Source of the DNA: Actinomycetota bacterium | Lineage (GTDB): Bacteria; Actinomycetota; UBA4738; HRBIN12 | Assembly (NCBI GenBank): GCA_035640355.1 | Contig: DASQWI010000007.1 | Location: 74,166-126,400, forward strand | DNA: 52,235 bases | Direction of reading: 5' to 3' | Part shown: positions 1 through 7,838 of the stretch, in pieces | Numbering within the stretch: position 1 is the first letter of the stretch | How the letters are laid out: every line of letters begins with the position of its first letter | Notes under the pieces: model-generated | Told to the model about the DNA's origin: nothing | The model's database searches: none | The model's input: only the letters and a program-made list of their open reading frames with translations | Position numbers and translations under genes: made by a program

Positions 1-1
1 G

Positions 2-955
2 TTGCTGCTCCTCGCGTCGGGACGCGATCCCGTGCTGGTCGTTCCGGAGCTCGAACGGCCCGCCGCCGAGCGCGCCCCCGGCATCGACGGCGTCGAGCTC
101 GCGAGCTGGCGCGACGGCGACGATCCGTACGAGCTCGTGGCGCGCATCCTTCGCGCTGGGCGCTACGCGATCAGCGACGGCACGTGGGCGTCGCACCTGC
201 TGGCGCTGGAGCACGCGACCGCCGATTGCGTGTTCGTCGCGGCGGGGCGGGCGCTGCCGTTGCTCCGCGCGGTGAAGGACGAGGACGAGATCGCCAGACT
301 GCGTTCGGCCGCGCAGGGTGCCGACGCGACGTTCGCTCGGATCGTGTCACTGCCGTTCGCGGGCAGGCGCGAGCTCGACGTGGCCGCCGACCTCGACCGC
401 CTTCTCCGTGAGCACGGTCACGATCGGGTCGAGTTCACCACCGTTGCAGGCGGACCGAACGGTGCGTCGCCACACCACCGAGCCGGCGAACGCGTGGTCG
501 TGCCCGGCGACGCGGTGGTGCTCGACTTCGGCGGCGTGGCGAACGGCTACTGCTCCGACATCACGAGGACGGTGTTCGTCGGCGAGCCCGGCGAGGAGCA
601 GCTACGCGTCCACGAGGTCGTCGCCTCGGCCCAGCAGGCAGCGTTCGAGGCCGTTCGGCCGGGCGTCCCGTCCCAGGACGTCGATCGGGCGGCCCGAGCG
701 ATCATCACCGACGCCGGCTACGGCGAACGCTTCATCCACCGAACGGGGCACGGCATCGGACTCGAGATCCACGAGCCGCCGTACATCGTCGAAGGGAACG
801 AGACTCCACTCGAGCCGGGTATGACGTTCTCGGACGAACCGGGCATCTATCTCGCTGATCGGTTCGGCGTTCGCATCGAGGACCAGGTCGTCGTCACAGC
901 GGACGGCGCCGAGCGACTGAACCAGGCGAGCAGGGAACCGACGGTCGTCGGCTAG
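2..955 (+). CDS. M24 metallopeptidase (Xaa-Pro aminopeptidase type), 5' truncated by window
   Basis: This is a creatinase-fold M24 peptidase that removes an N-terminal residue preceding proline, a cytosolic role. The visible 317 residues hold the tail of the N-terminal domain and the complete catalytic domain. All five metal ligands of the family can be seen: two Asp in VLDFGG...CSDITRT, His in HRTGHGIGLEIHE, Glu in FSDEPGIYL and Glu in VRIEDQ. The reading frame runs off the left edge, so the true start lies outside. Its stop overlaps the 3' end of convergent cysS by 4 bases. Whether it is PepP-like or PepQ-like cannot be settled here. Confidence 0.9.
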   Translation: MLLLASGRDPVLVVPELERPAAERAPGIDGVELASWRDGDDPYELVARILRAGRYAISDGTWASHLLALEHATADCVFVAAGRALPLLRAVKDEDEIARLRSAAQGADATFARIVSLPFAGRRELDVAADLDRLLREHGHDRVEFTTVAGGPNGASPHHRAGERVVVPGDAVVLDFGGVANGYCSDITRTVFVGEPGEEQLRVHEVVASAQQAAFEAVRPGVPSQDVDRAARAIITDAGYGERFIHRTGHGIGLEIHEPPYIVEGNETPLEPGMTFSDEPGIYLADRFGVRIEDQVVVTADGAERLNQASREPTVVG

Positions 956-2343
956 GTACGCGGTCGGACCTGCGTCCCGGCTGCCGTGTCCATCACCTCG
1001 AGACCCATGCCCTGGAGCCGGTCGCGGATCTCGTCGCTCTTGGCGTAGTCCTTGGAGGCTCGAGCCTCGTCGCGCTCGGCGACGAGCGCGAGCATCTCGT
1101 CGGTCGGCTCCCACTGTTCGCGCGCTTCGCGCAACAGGTCCAGTCCCAGAACGTGGTCCCACGTCGAGAGGAGGGAGAGCTTCTCGCCACCCGGTAGCTT
1201 CGACGCCACGGTCTCGTTCAGCACGACGAGCGCGCGAGGCATGTCGAGGTCGTCCGCGACCGCGGCGCGGAACCGCTCGTCGAGCTCGCGCGCGGGCTCC
1301 GATAGCTCCGCCGCGTCACCCCACGATGCGACCCGGCGACGCAGGTCGGCCAGCCGACGATTCTGGCCCTCGAGCGCGTCCCAGCTGAAGTCCATCTCGC
1401 TGCGGTATCGGGTTCCCAAGCACAGCATCCGATACGCCAGCGGGTCGATGCCCTGATCGACGAGATCGGTGACGCGATAGACGTTCTTCGCCGACTTCGC
1501 CATCTTCGCCCCGCTCATCTGGAGGAATCCGCCGTGCGCCCAGATGGAGACGACCTGGTGACCGACCGCGCCCTCGGACTGGGCGATCTCGTCCTCGTGG
1601 TGCGGGAACTTGTTGTCGTTGCCTCCCGTGTGGATGTCGAAACGCTCGCCCAGATGCTTCATCGACATCGCCGAGCACTCGATGTGCCACCCGGGGAACC
1701 CGTCACCCCACGGGCTCGGCCATTTCAGCGCGCGGTTCGGCCCTGCCTTCTTCCACAGCGCGAAGTCCTCGGGATGCCGCTTCGCTGGATCGACGGCCAC
1801 CTCCTGCCGGTGACCCGCTCGAAGCTGAGCCAGCATGTTCCCCGACAGCTTCCCGTAGCCGGGGAAGCTCGTGACGTCGTAGTACACCGTGCCGTCGACC
1901 TCGTACGCGTGTCCCTTGTCGATGAGGGTCTTGATGAGATCGATCATCTCGTCGATGTGCTGGGTCGCTCGCGGGTACAGGTCGGCGCGTTCGATCCCGA
2001 CGAGGTCCGAATCCTCGAGGAACGCGTTCGTGTACTTCTCGGCGATCTCGGCGGCAGAGAGGCCCTCGTCCGCCTCGGCCAACTCCATCTTGTCGCGACC
2101 TGAGTCGGAGACCTCGTCGGTCATGTGTCCGACATCGGTGATGTTCATGATCCACTGCACGTTCTTGCCCTCGAACCGCAGCGCGCGGCGGATCAGGTCG
2201 CCGAGCATGAACGACCGCATGTTGCCGATGTGGATGTACCGGTACACGGTGGGACCGCAGGAGTAGATCTTCACGGTCTCCCCGTCCACGGGGGAGACCT
2301 CGATCAGCTCACGCGAGAGCGAGTCGAACAGGCGCACGGTCAT
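952..2343 (-). CDS. cysS: cysteinyl-tRNA synthetase
   Basis: A class I aminoacyl-tRNA synthetase that charges tRNA-Cys with cysteine. The 463 residues match the usual length. Visible landmarks are the first zinc cysteine and adenylate site in YSCGPTVYRYIHIGN, where HIGN is the HIGH signature variant common in CysS. Further along are the zinc-binding GWHIECSAM and HTGGNDNKFPHHEDEIAQ segments and a KMAKS loop (KMSKS class). The C-terminal DALR-like helical domain follows. The ATG at 2343 gives a standard N-terminus that reaches the catalytic core at once. The MshC ligase of mycothiol synthesis is a paralogue, but the C-terminal anticodon-binding region here favours CysS. Confidence 0.96.
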   Translation of the reverse strand: MTVRLFDSLSRELIEVSPVDGETVKIYSCGPTVYRYIHIGNMRSFMLGDLIRRALRFEGKNVQWIMNITDVGHMTDEVSDSGRDKMELAEADEGLSAAEIAEKYTNAFLEDSDLVGIERADLYPRATQHIDEMIDLIKTLIDKGHAYEVDGTVYYDVTSFPGYGKLSGNMLAQLRAGHRQEVAVDPAKRHPEDFALWKKAGPNRALKWPSPWGDGFPGWHIECSAMSMKHLGERFDIHTGGNDNKFPHHEDEIAQSEGAVGHQVVSIWAHGGFLQMSGAKMAKSAKNVYRVTDLVDQGIDPLAYRMLCLGTRYRSEMDFSWDALEGQNRRLADLRRRVASWGDAAELSEPARELDERFRAAVADDLDMPRALVVLNETVASKLPGGEKLSLLSTWDHVLGLDLLREAREQWEPTDEMLALVAERDEARASKDYAKSDEIRDRLQGMGLEVMDTAAGTQVRPRT

Positions 2344-2391
2344 CCAGCATAGCCACGGTCACACCGTCGACGGGATCGGCTCGGTCGGTCG

Positions 2392-4242
2392 CTACGACGG
2401 TGGGGGAGGAGGCGTTGGCGACCGCTGGCCGTTTCCGCCCTGTCCGTCTCCTTGCGTGCTGCCTGGCGCCGCGACGCCGCCGTTACCGGCTACCCCGACC
2501 GGAGCGCCGACCGGGATTTCCATCGGCTCTCGCTCTCCGAGCTCGGCCATCAGCGCCTCGATTTCGTCTCCGATCAGTTCCTCCCGCTCGAGCAGCGCGG
2601 CCCGAATGCCGTCGACCACGTGTCGCTTCTTGAGGAGAAGGTTCCGCACGCGGTCCTTGCAGTCGTTCAGCAAAGCATCGATCTCTTCGCGCCGCTCCCG
2701 TTCGGAGAGAACGCGCCCGATGGGGTCGACGTCACCGAAGGGGCTGGGCCCGGCGGCCGCGACCGAGGAGAGGGTCCGACCCATCCCGAACAGCCCGACG
2801 TACGCCGCGGCGGTACGAGTGGCGTTGACGAGGTCGGACGACGGGCCGGACGTGGACTGGCCGTACCAGATCTCCTCGGCCACCAGACCAGCCAGCGACA
2901 CCTGGATCCGCGCGATCATCTGCTTCTGCGTCCGCAGGAACATCTCCTCGATCTGCTGCGTCGAGACCAGTCCGAGCGCCGATTCGCGCTTCTGGATCGA
3001 GATCACCTGGATCTGCAGCTCGCCACGTTCGAGCGAGTACGACGCGACCGCGTGGGCGGCCTCGTGCGTGGCAACCATGTCTTTCTCGCGCTGCATGTAT
3101 TTGACCGGCTGCTTGAGGCCGATCTCCTCGGTGAGCTTGGCCGACCACAGGTCGGACCACATGAGCGCGTCGCGCCCGTCCTGGAGCGCGAACAGCAGCG
3201 CCTCGTTGACGATGTTCTTGAGCATCGCCGGCGAGTAACCGACGGTCATGCGCGCGAGCTTGGCGTAGTCGATCGGCTCGTGGCGAACCTTGGCCAGGTA
3301 GTAGCGAAGGATGTCCTCGCGCCCCTCCGCGTCGGGCAGCCCGACGTGCACGACCCGGTCGAACCGCCCCGGCCGCACCAGGGCCGGGTCGAGCGCGGCT
3401 GCGCGGTTGGTCGCCCCGATGATGAGGATGTTGTAGAAGGGGACCTTCGGCTTGGCCCGGAAGACGATGCGCCGGACGTGCCGCCATATCCCGCGCGGGA
3501 CCGTGAAGCCGTCGAGCTGCACGAGCAGCTCGTTGATGACCCCCATCCCCCCACCCATGCCCATACCACCCATGACGATCCGGTCGGTAGCGCGGTCCGA
3601 GACCGAGCGATCCGAGACCGAGCGGTCCGAGACACCGCCGCGCGAACCGACGGCGTCGAGCTCGTCGATGAAGATCACCGCGCCGCCGTACTTGTCGGAC
3701 ATGTTGCGGGCGCGACGGAACAGGCGGCGAACCTTCATGTTCCCGATCCCCAGGAACATGTTCGAGAACCCCGAACCGGTGGCGAACAGGAACGGTACGC
3801 CCGACGCACCGGCAACGGCCTTCGCCATGAGCGTCTTGCCCGTGCCGGGTGGCCCCTCGAACAGGATCCCGTGCGGCGGGTACCCACCCATCTGCTTGAA
3901 GTCCTTGAAGCCCTCGAACACGCGGAGGACTTCCTTCGTGGACTCGACGGCGGCAGGCTGACCCCGGACGTCCTCGAACGAGGTGTCGTACTCGTTCGGA
4001 TAGATCACGTAGTCGTTGCCGCGGGCGAGGAACCAGAACATCGCCACGAACTGCAAGACAACGAAGGACATGATGAAGATCAGGTAGATGACGAGGCCGC
4101 GATACTCGTCGAGCGTGTCGCCCGGGTGGAGCAAGGCTTGGCCGGGTGTGACGCCGATGAACAGGTATCCGATCGCTACATACAGGATCAGGAAGATCGC
4201 GGCGCGCTTCAGCCAGCGCCCGTACCGCCGGTAGGGTTCCAT
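2392..4242 (-). CDS. ftsH: FtsH-family membrane AAA+ zinc metalloprotease
   Basis: A membrane-anchored ATP-dependent protease that extracts and degrades membrane and regulatory proteins. It has two N-terminal membrane segments (about residues 12-30 and 48-72), Walker A GPPGTGKT, a pore loop of the type FSNMFLGIG and Walker B VIFIDELDAVG. The second region of homology is NRAAALDPALVRPGRFDR, followed by the M41 zinc site HEAAH and a distal Asp ligand in SSDLVNAT. Unusually, the loop after Walker B is expanded by three SVSDR-type repeats and a Gly/Met-rich stretch. The ATG is preceded by AGGAG seven bases upstream, and a TACACT -10-like box lies at 4270-4275. The C-terminus is rich in Gly, Gln and Pro. 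Confidence 0.93.
   Translation of the reverse strand: MEPYRRYGRWLKRAAIFLILYVAIGYLFIGVTPGQALLHPGDTLDEYRGLVIYLIFIMSFVVLQFVAMFWFLARGNDYVIYPNEYDTSFEDVRGQPAAVESTKEVLRVFEGFKDFKQMGGYPPHGILFEGPPGTGKTLMAKAVAGASGVPFLFATGSGFSNMFLGIGNMKVRRLFRRARNMSDKYGGAVIFIDELDAVGSRGGVSDRSVSDRSVSDRATDRIVMGGMGMGGGMGVINELLVQLDGFTVPRGIWRHVRRIVFRAKPKVPFYNILIIGATNRAAALDPALVRPGRFDRVVHVGLPDAEGREDILRYYLAKVRHEPIDYAKLARMTVGYSPAMLKNIVNEALLFALQDGRDALMWSDLWSAKLTEEIGLKQPVKYMQREKDMVATHEAAHAVASYSLERGELQIQVISIQKRESALGLVSTQQIEEMFLRTQKQMIARIQVSLAGLVAEEIWYGQSTSGPSSDLVNATRTAAAYVGLFGMGRTLSSVAAAGPSPFGDVDPIGRVLSERERREEIDALLNDCKDRVRNLLLKKRHVVDGIRAALLEREELIGDEIEALMAELGEREPMEIPVGAPVGVAGNGGVAAPGSTQGDGQGGNGQRSPTPPPPPS
3590..3634 (-). repeat. three tandem 15-bp units inside ftsH
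   Basis: Three consecutive 15-base units (3590-3604, 3605-3619, 3620-3634) differ from each other at only a few positions. They stay in frame and encode three SVSDR-like pentapeptides. They fall in the exposed loop between Walker B and the second region of homology of the AAA+ domain. A whole-unit length change would leave the reading frame intact. Confidence 0.85.
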
Positions 4243-4323
4243 GGTGCGCTCCTGGTCGAGGGAGACCTCAGTGTACGCCCGGCCCCTGTTGCAGGGACGT
4301 ATCCGCTAACCGGGTCGACGCCG

Positions 4324-4767
4324 CTAGGGCCGGATCGGCCTTCCTTCGAAGGGGATCGACAGCACGACCGTCGTCCTCGTCTGGACCTCGCCCTTCTCGC
4401 GGAGGCGGCGGATCAGTTCCTCGAGGTGGCCCGTGGTTCTCATCCGCACCTTCAAGACGTAGTTCGCCTCGCCGGCGACGCTGAGGCAATCCTCGACCTC
4501 GGGGAAGTCCCGGACACGGTCGGGAAGATCGTCGGGTTGTGTCGGGTCGAGCGGCGTGACCGCGATCAGCGCCGTGACGAACAGGCCGACCGCCTCGGGG
4601 TCGACGACCGCCCGGTACCCACGGATCACGCCGAGGCGTTCGAGCTTGCGAACGCGGTCGTGCACCGACGACGCCGCGAGCCCGACGCGCTGTCCGATGT
4701 CGGCGTAGGTCGCACGGCCGTCCTCTTGGAGGGCGGCGATGATCTCGAGGTCGCGCTCGTCGAGCAG
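4324..4767 (-). CDS. Lrp/AsnC-family transcriptional regulator, probable CTG start
   Basis: A small feast/famine regulator: an N-terminal winged helix-turn-helix followed by a RAM (ligand-binding) domain. Translating upstream of the first GTG (4665) in the same frame restores a complete family N-terminus (LDERDLEIIAALQEDGRA, then YADIGQRVGLAASSVHDRVRKL). The GTG itself falls inside the recognition helix. No ATG, GTG or TTG precedes the helix-turn-helix before the frame ends. A CTG at 4767-4765 sits exactly where the family methionine belongs and gives 147 residues, the normal length. No clear Shine-Dalgarno precedes it. The gene faces the reverse transcriptase at 4943, and the two palindromes between them may be its own binding sites. 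Effector unknown. Confidence 0.8.
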   Translation of the reverse strand: MLDERDLEIIAALQEDGRATYADIGQRVGLAASSVHDRVRKLERLGVIRGYRAVVDPEAVGLFVTALIAVTPLDPTQPDDLPDRVRDFPEVEDCLSVAGEANYVLKVRMRTTGHLEELIRRLREKGEVQTRTTVVLSIPFEGRPIRP

Positions 4768-4830
4768 GGCCGTATCGTACGGCGCCGCCGAACGGCGGAC
4801 GCACGTACCCGATCCACGCCGGACTCCTCG

Positions 4831-4882
4831 GACGATTCGAATCGTCCCGCTTCGGCCGATTGCCGGCAGATCGTCGAACGAT
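4831..4882. promoter_or_regulatory. paired palindromes between lrp-like gene and reverse transcriptase
   Basis: GACGATTCGAATCGTC at 4831-4846 is a perfect 16-base palindrome. A second inverted repeat, ATCGT-CGA-ACGAT, lies at 4870-4882, with centres about 38 bases apart (roughly 3.5 helical turns). Both sit in the 175-base divergent gap. Lrp/AsnC proteins bind several phased palindromes and often regulate their own gene and the divergent one, so these are candidate operators. That role is inference. Confidence 0.5.
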
Positions 4883-4942
4883 GAGACTGTTCGCGCCGTA
4901 GCGGTCCCGCCTCTCCCGGGCCGGTTGGGGGAGAGGTTCGCC

Positions 4943-5671
4943 TTGATCGAACGTGATGCATGGCGCGTCGCGCGGACGCCCGCCGCGCGTGAGCTCGTTG
5001 TGCTCCATCCGTCGCTCGGCGCGCGCTACACGTCGCTCGTTGCCTCCATTGCCGCGGACGTCGAGGGCACCCTCTCGCCGGTCGTGGCGGCCAACCGTCT
5101 CGTCGGTTGGTCGATCGATCCGCCGCGTCTGCGCTTCCGCCCCTGGCGCGACGAGCGAGCCGCGTTCAACGCGCGGCTGGCTCGTCTCGCGACCGGGAGT
5201 GGATGCGTCGTCTTCGCCGATGTCCGAGCGTGCTACCGATCGATCTCCCCGGAGGCAGTGGCCTGGGCGCTTCGCGCCGCGGGCTGTGAGGCGTTCGAGT
5301 CCGCCAGAGTGGTCTCGTTCCTCCGCCGGCTCGAGACGATCGGCATCGTCGGCCTGCCGGTTGGTCCGGAGCCCTCGCCGGTCCTGGCGAACGCCGTGCT
5401 CGCGGCCGTCGACCGGCGCCTCGCCGCGTTCGGTATCACGCACCTGCGATGGGTGGACGACGTGGTGGCCGTCGCGGCCGAGCCCGCGGAAGCCGAACGG
5501 GTTATGGCGATCGTCCGCGCTGCGCTCGAACCCGTCGGGCTCGAGTTGAACGAGCGCAAGACGCGAGTCGTTGTTGATCCATGCACCCTGCCGGCCGACG
5601 CGACGGTTTCCATCGCGCCCGACGGCCGTCTCGAAACCGCAATGGAAGAGTCGGCGGTGCCCGTGGGCTAA
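4943..5671 (+). CDS. stand-alone reverse transcriptase-like protein
   Basis: A 242-residue protein made essentially of a reverse transcriptase palm/finger domain. Visible motifs are RT-3/motif A FADVRACYRSI (Asp93), RT-4 GLPVGPEPSPVLAN (138-151), the catalytic box RWVDD (Asp172, Asp173) and the RT-6 type GLELNERKT (199-207). All three catalytic aspartates are present. There is no maturase X domain, HNH nuclease or integrase. The TTG start at 4943 is chosen because a strong GGGGAGAGG ribosome site lies 7 bases upstream; an upstream in-frame start at 4739 would run across the divergent regulatory gap. The layout resembles the unclassified (UG-type) bacterial RTs, some of which act in phage defence, but I cannot assign a class. 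It is not beside recognisable defence genes. Confidence 0.82.
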   Translation: MIERDAWRVARTPAARELVVLHPSLGARYTSLVASIAADVEGTLSPVVAANRLVGWSIDPPRLRFRPWRDERAAFNARLARLATGSGCVVFADVRACYRSISPEAVAWALRAAGCEAFESARVVSFLRRLETIGIVGLPVGPEPSPVLANAVLAAVDRRLAAFGITHLRWVDDVVAVAAEPAEAERVMAIVRAALEPVGLELNERKTRVVVDPCTLPADATVSIAPDGRLETAMEESAVPVG

Positions 5672-5682
5672 GCTCCGCTGCC

Positions 5683-7194
5683 ATGCGCACCGTGTACCGC
5701 GCGTCTCGCGTACACACGCTCTCGTACCCGAGTACCGGAGAGTGGATCCTCGTGGACGATCGTCACGTCCAGCGCGTGGGTACCGGCGATCCACCGGAAG
5801 CCGACCGCGTCGTCGAGCTTCCCGGGGCGACGATCATCCCCGGGTTCGTCGACTCGCACGTTCACCTCACCGGAACGGGCATCCATCTGCAGGCGCCGGA
5901 CCTCGGAACCGCGACGTCGGCGGAGGATCTGATGCGGATCGTCGGGCGGGTCGTCGAGAATCGTGATGGGCCCGTGCTCGTGCACGGGTACGACGAGTCG
6001 ACCTGGCCCGTTCGGGCGCTCCCCGCGCTCGCCGACCTCGACGCGATCTCCGACCTTCCGCTCGCGGTCGTTCGCGTCGATGGACACCTGACGCTGGCGA
6101 ACTCGCGCGCCCTGAAGGAATCGGGCGTGCTCGAGCGCAACGGCCTCGAGGTGGACGAGACGGGTCAGCCGACGGGGAAGGTGACCTTGGAAGCGAACGC
6201 GTCGCTCCGCCGGTGGTTCTCCACACATCTCGCCGAGGGCGACGTCGAGCAGCTCCAGCTCGCCGCGGCGAGCCTCGCGGTGTCGAAAGGCGTCACCACG
6301 ATCCACGAGATGTCGATGCCCCGCGAGCGGGGGATCCGCGATCTGGAGATCCTCCTCGGCCACAGATCTCGGTTGCCCGTCGACGTCGCCCCTTACGTGG
6401 CGACGACCGACATCCCGCAGGTGATGGACCTCGGGCTCCCCGCGATCGGCGGCGATCTCCCCGTCGACGGGTCGATCGGTGCGAGAACCGCTTGGGTCGC
6501 GGAGCCGTACGACGACACGGCGGACACCGGCAAATCGAACTTCGATGACGACGCGCTCGCGCAGTTCTTCCACGACGGGCACCTTGCCGGCCTTCAGGTA
6601 GGGGTGCACGCGATCGGCGACGCCGCGATCGAACAGGTGGTGGCGACGTGGGAACGCGTCTACGTGACGCTCGACTCGCGCGGCCGGCGCCACTTCAGGG
6701 CACGCCGGCACCGCGTGGAGCATTTCGAGATGGCCAGCCCCTCGCTGATGGAGCGCGCCGCCGCCCTGGGTCTATGTATCAGCGTCCAGCCGAGCTTCGA
6801 CTCCACCTGGGGCGGGGCGGGCGGCCTGTACGAGCAGGGGCTCGGCGCCTCCCGCGCGTTCGGCATGAATGCCTTCCGCGACATGGTCGACCGCGGCCTG
6901 GAGGTCGGCGCGGGGTCCGACACGCCGATCACGCCGATCGATCCGATGACCGCGATCACCGCACTCGAGCTGCACCACGACCCCTCGCAACGCCTGACGC
7001 GCGAGCACGCCGTCCGGATCTGCACGATCGGGAGCGCCCGCCTCGCGCACCACGAGGACAAGAAGGGAACGCTCGAGCCCGGCAAGCACGCGGACTTCGC
7101 CGCGTACGATGTCGATCCGCTCTCGGCGGAGTCGCTCGACGGCCTCCGGCCGATCTTGACCGTGAGCATCGGCCGGGACGTCTACGCCGCCTGA
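5683..7194 (+). CDS. amidohydrolase family 3 (YtcJ-like) metal-dependent hydrolase
   Basis: A 503-residue amidohydrolase-superfamily enzyme of unknown substrate, probably cytosolic. A small beta domain at both ends brackets a TIM barrel. Metal ligands are visible: HVHLTG near the start of the barrel, His in VGVHAIGDAAIEQ, His residues in HRVEHFEM and the final Asp in GAGSDTPITPIDPM. The C-terminal GTLEPGKHADFA segment is typical of the family. The ATG at 5683 begins the family-like MRTVYRASRV; an upstream ATG at 5581 would overlap the reverse transcriptase gene out of frame. The 11-base gap to the RT stop suggests the two may be co-transcribed. Confidence 0.88.
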   Translation: MRTVYRASRVHTLSYPSTGEWILVDDRHVQRVGTGDPPEADRVVELPGATIIPGFVDSHVHLTGTGIHLQAPDLGTATSAEDLMRIVGRVVENRDGPVLVHGYDESTWPVRALPALADLDAISDLPLAVVRVDGHLTLANSRALKESGVLERNGLEVDETGQPTGKVTLEANASLRRWFSTHLAEGDVEQLQLAAASLAVSKGVTTIHEMSMPRERGIRDLEILLGHRSRLPVDVAPYVATTDIPQVMDLGLPAIGGDLPVDGSIGARTAWVAEPYDDTADTGKSNFDDDALAQFFHDGHLAGLQVGVHAIGDAAIEQVVATWERVYVTLDSRGRRHFRARRHRVEHFEMASPSLMERAAALGLCISVQPSFDSTWGGAGGLYEQGLGASRAFGMNAFRDMVDRGLEVGAGSDTPITPIDPMTAITALELHHDPSQRLTREHAVRICTIGSARLAHHEDKKGTLEPGKHADFAAYDVDPLSAESLDGLRPILTVSIGRDVYAA

Positions 7195-7300
7195 AGCGCG
7201 CCCGCGAACCTCGCGAAAGCGGCCGCGCGACCTGCACGTTTGACACGCGCCGCGTTCGGCTCGTAGCTTGGTTTCGGACGCCGTTTCGGCGGCGGCCGTT

Positions 7301-7372
7301 GAAGGACCCGAGAGGCTGAGTAGAGAACGCGGCGCCCCGGCGTCGCGGCCCCAAAGGCCACTCGGGTCCTTC
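7301..7372. ncRNA. unassigned structured element between amidohydrolase and DUF4193 genes
   Basis: A perfect 12-bp outer stem joins 7301-7312 (GAAGGACCCGAG) to 7361-7372. It encloses a second stem, CGCGGCGCC at 7328-7336 with GGCGTCGCG at 7339-7347 (one G-U pair), and a possible short GGCC/GGCC hairpin at 7347-7359 that partly competes with it. No run of T follows, so it does not look like a simple terminator. I do not recognise a known riboswitch consensus. The rest of the 298-base gap (7195-7493) holds no gene I can support. Confidence 0.45.
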
Positions 7373-7444
7373 TCTCTGTTTCTCCTGCCTCCACGTCGTT
7401 TCCGACGGGAATGTGAAGGGAAGCCTCTGTGTTCTTGGTGGGGC

Positions 7445-7472
7445 TTGCCAGGGAGATGCCCGGCATTACAAT
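7445..7472 (+). promoter_or_regulatory. promoter of DUF4193 gene
   Basis: A -35 box TTGCCA (7445-7450) and a -10 box TACAAT (7467-7472) are separated by 16 bases. Transcription would begin near 7479, giving a leader of about 15 bases that contains the AGGAG ribosome site at 7483-7487. Confidence 0.65.
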
Positions 7473-7493
7473 CCCCCGGCTTAGGAGACCAGC

Positions 7494-7838
7494 GTGGAAG
7501 ACGCCGAAGAGACCATCGAAGACGAAGACCTGGACGAGGAGGGCGAAGAGGCAGAGGAGGTCGAGGAGGTCGGCACCGCAGCCGCCGCCCCCGCGACGCC
7601 CGGCGACCAGGACGTCGAGTCGATCCAGGACATCCTCGTCAAGCAGGAGGCCCGTGAGGAGACCGAGGAAGAGGACGATTCGGTCCTCAACCTGACGCGG
7701 GAGGAGCGGCTCGAGCCCCTCGCCGTCAAGGTCGTCCCGCCCCAGCCCACCGAGTTCATATGCAAGAAGTGCTTCCTGGTGAAGCATCGGAGCCAGCTCA
7801 AGGACAAGGCGAAGATGCTCTGCCGGGACTGCGCCTGA
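7494..7838 (+). CDS. DUF4193 family protein
   Basis: A 114-residue actinobacterial protein of unknown function. The N-terminal half is very acidic and low in complexity. The C-terminal third carries a zinc-ribbon-like pair of CxxC motifs (CKKC and CRDC, 20 residues apart). The GTG start is supported by AGGAG six bases upstream and by the promoter at 7445-7472. The family is found almost only in Actinomycetota, which supports the taxonomic reading. Its stop overlaps the likely start of the lnt fusion gene, so the two are probably translationally coupled. Confidence 0.85.
   Translation: MEDAEETIEDEDLDEEGEEAEEVEEVGTAAAAPATPGDQDVESIQDILVKQEAREETEEEDDSVLNLTREERLEPLAVKVVPPQPTEFICKKCFLVKHRSQLKDKAKMLCRDCA

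Noticed and set aside
3590-3634. CRISPR-like repeat
   Set aside because: The units are contiguous without spacers, in frame and inside ftsH.
2452-4884. 810-residue plus-strand open frame opposite ftsH
   Set aside because: It is antisense to an unmistakable FtsH gene and has no recognisable domains or ribosome site.
4739-5671. Retron or diversity-generating retroelement around the RT
   Set aside because: I saw no msr/msd-like inverted repeats, template/variable repeat pair or accessory protein next to the RT.
4268-5794. 508-residue minus-strand open frame opposite the reverse transcriptase
   Set aside because: It is Arg/Gly-rich with no domain signal and overlaps both the Lrp-type gene and the RT in shadow frames; high GC content leaves long antisense frames open.
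7301-7372. TPP or another known riboswitch
   Set aside because: The GAGGCTGAGTAG segment is suggestive, but the conserved TPP core bases are absent and no regulated thiamin gene follows.
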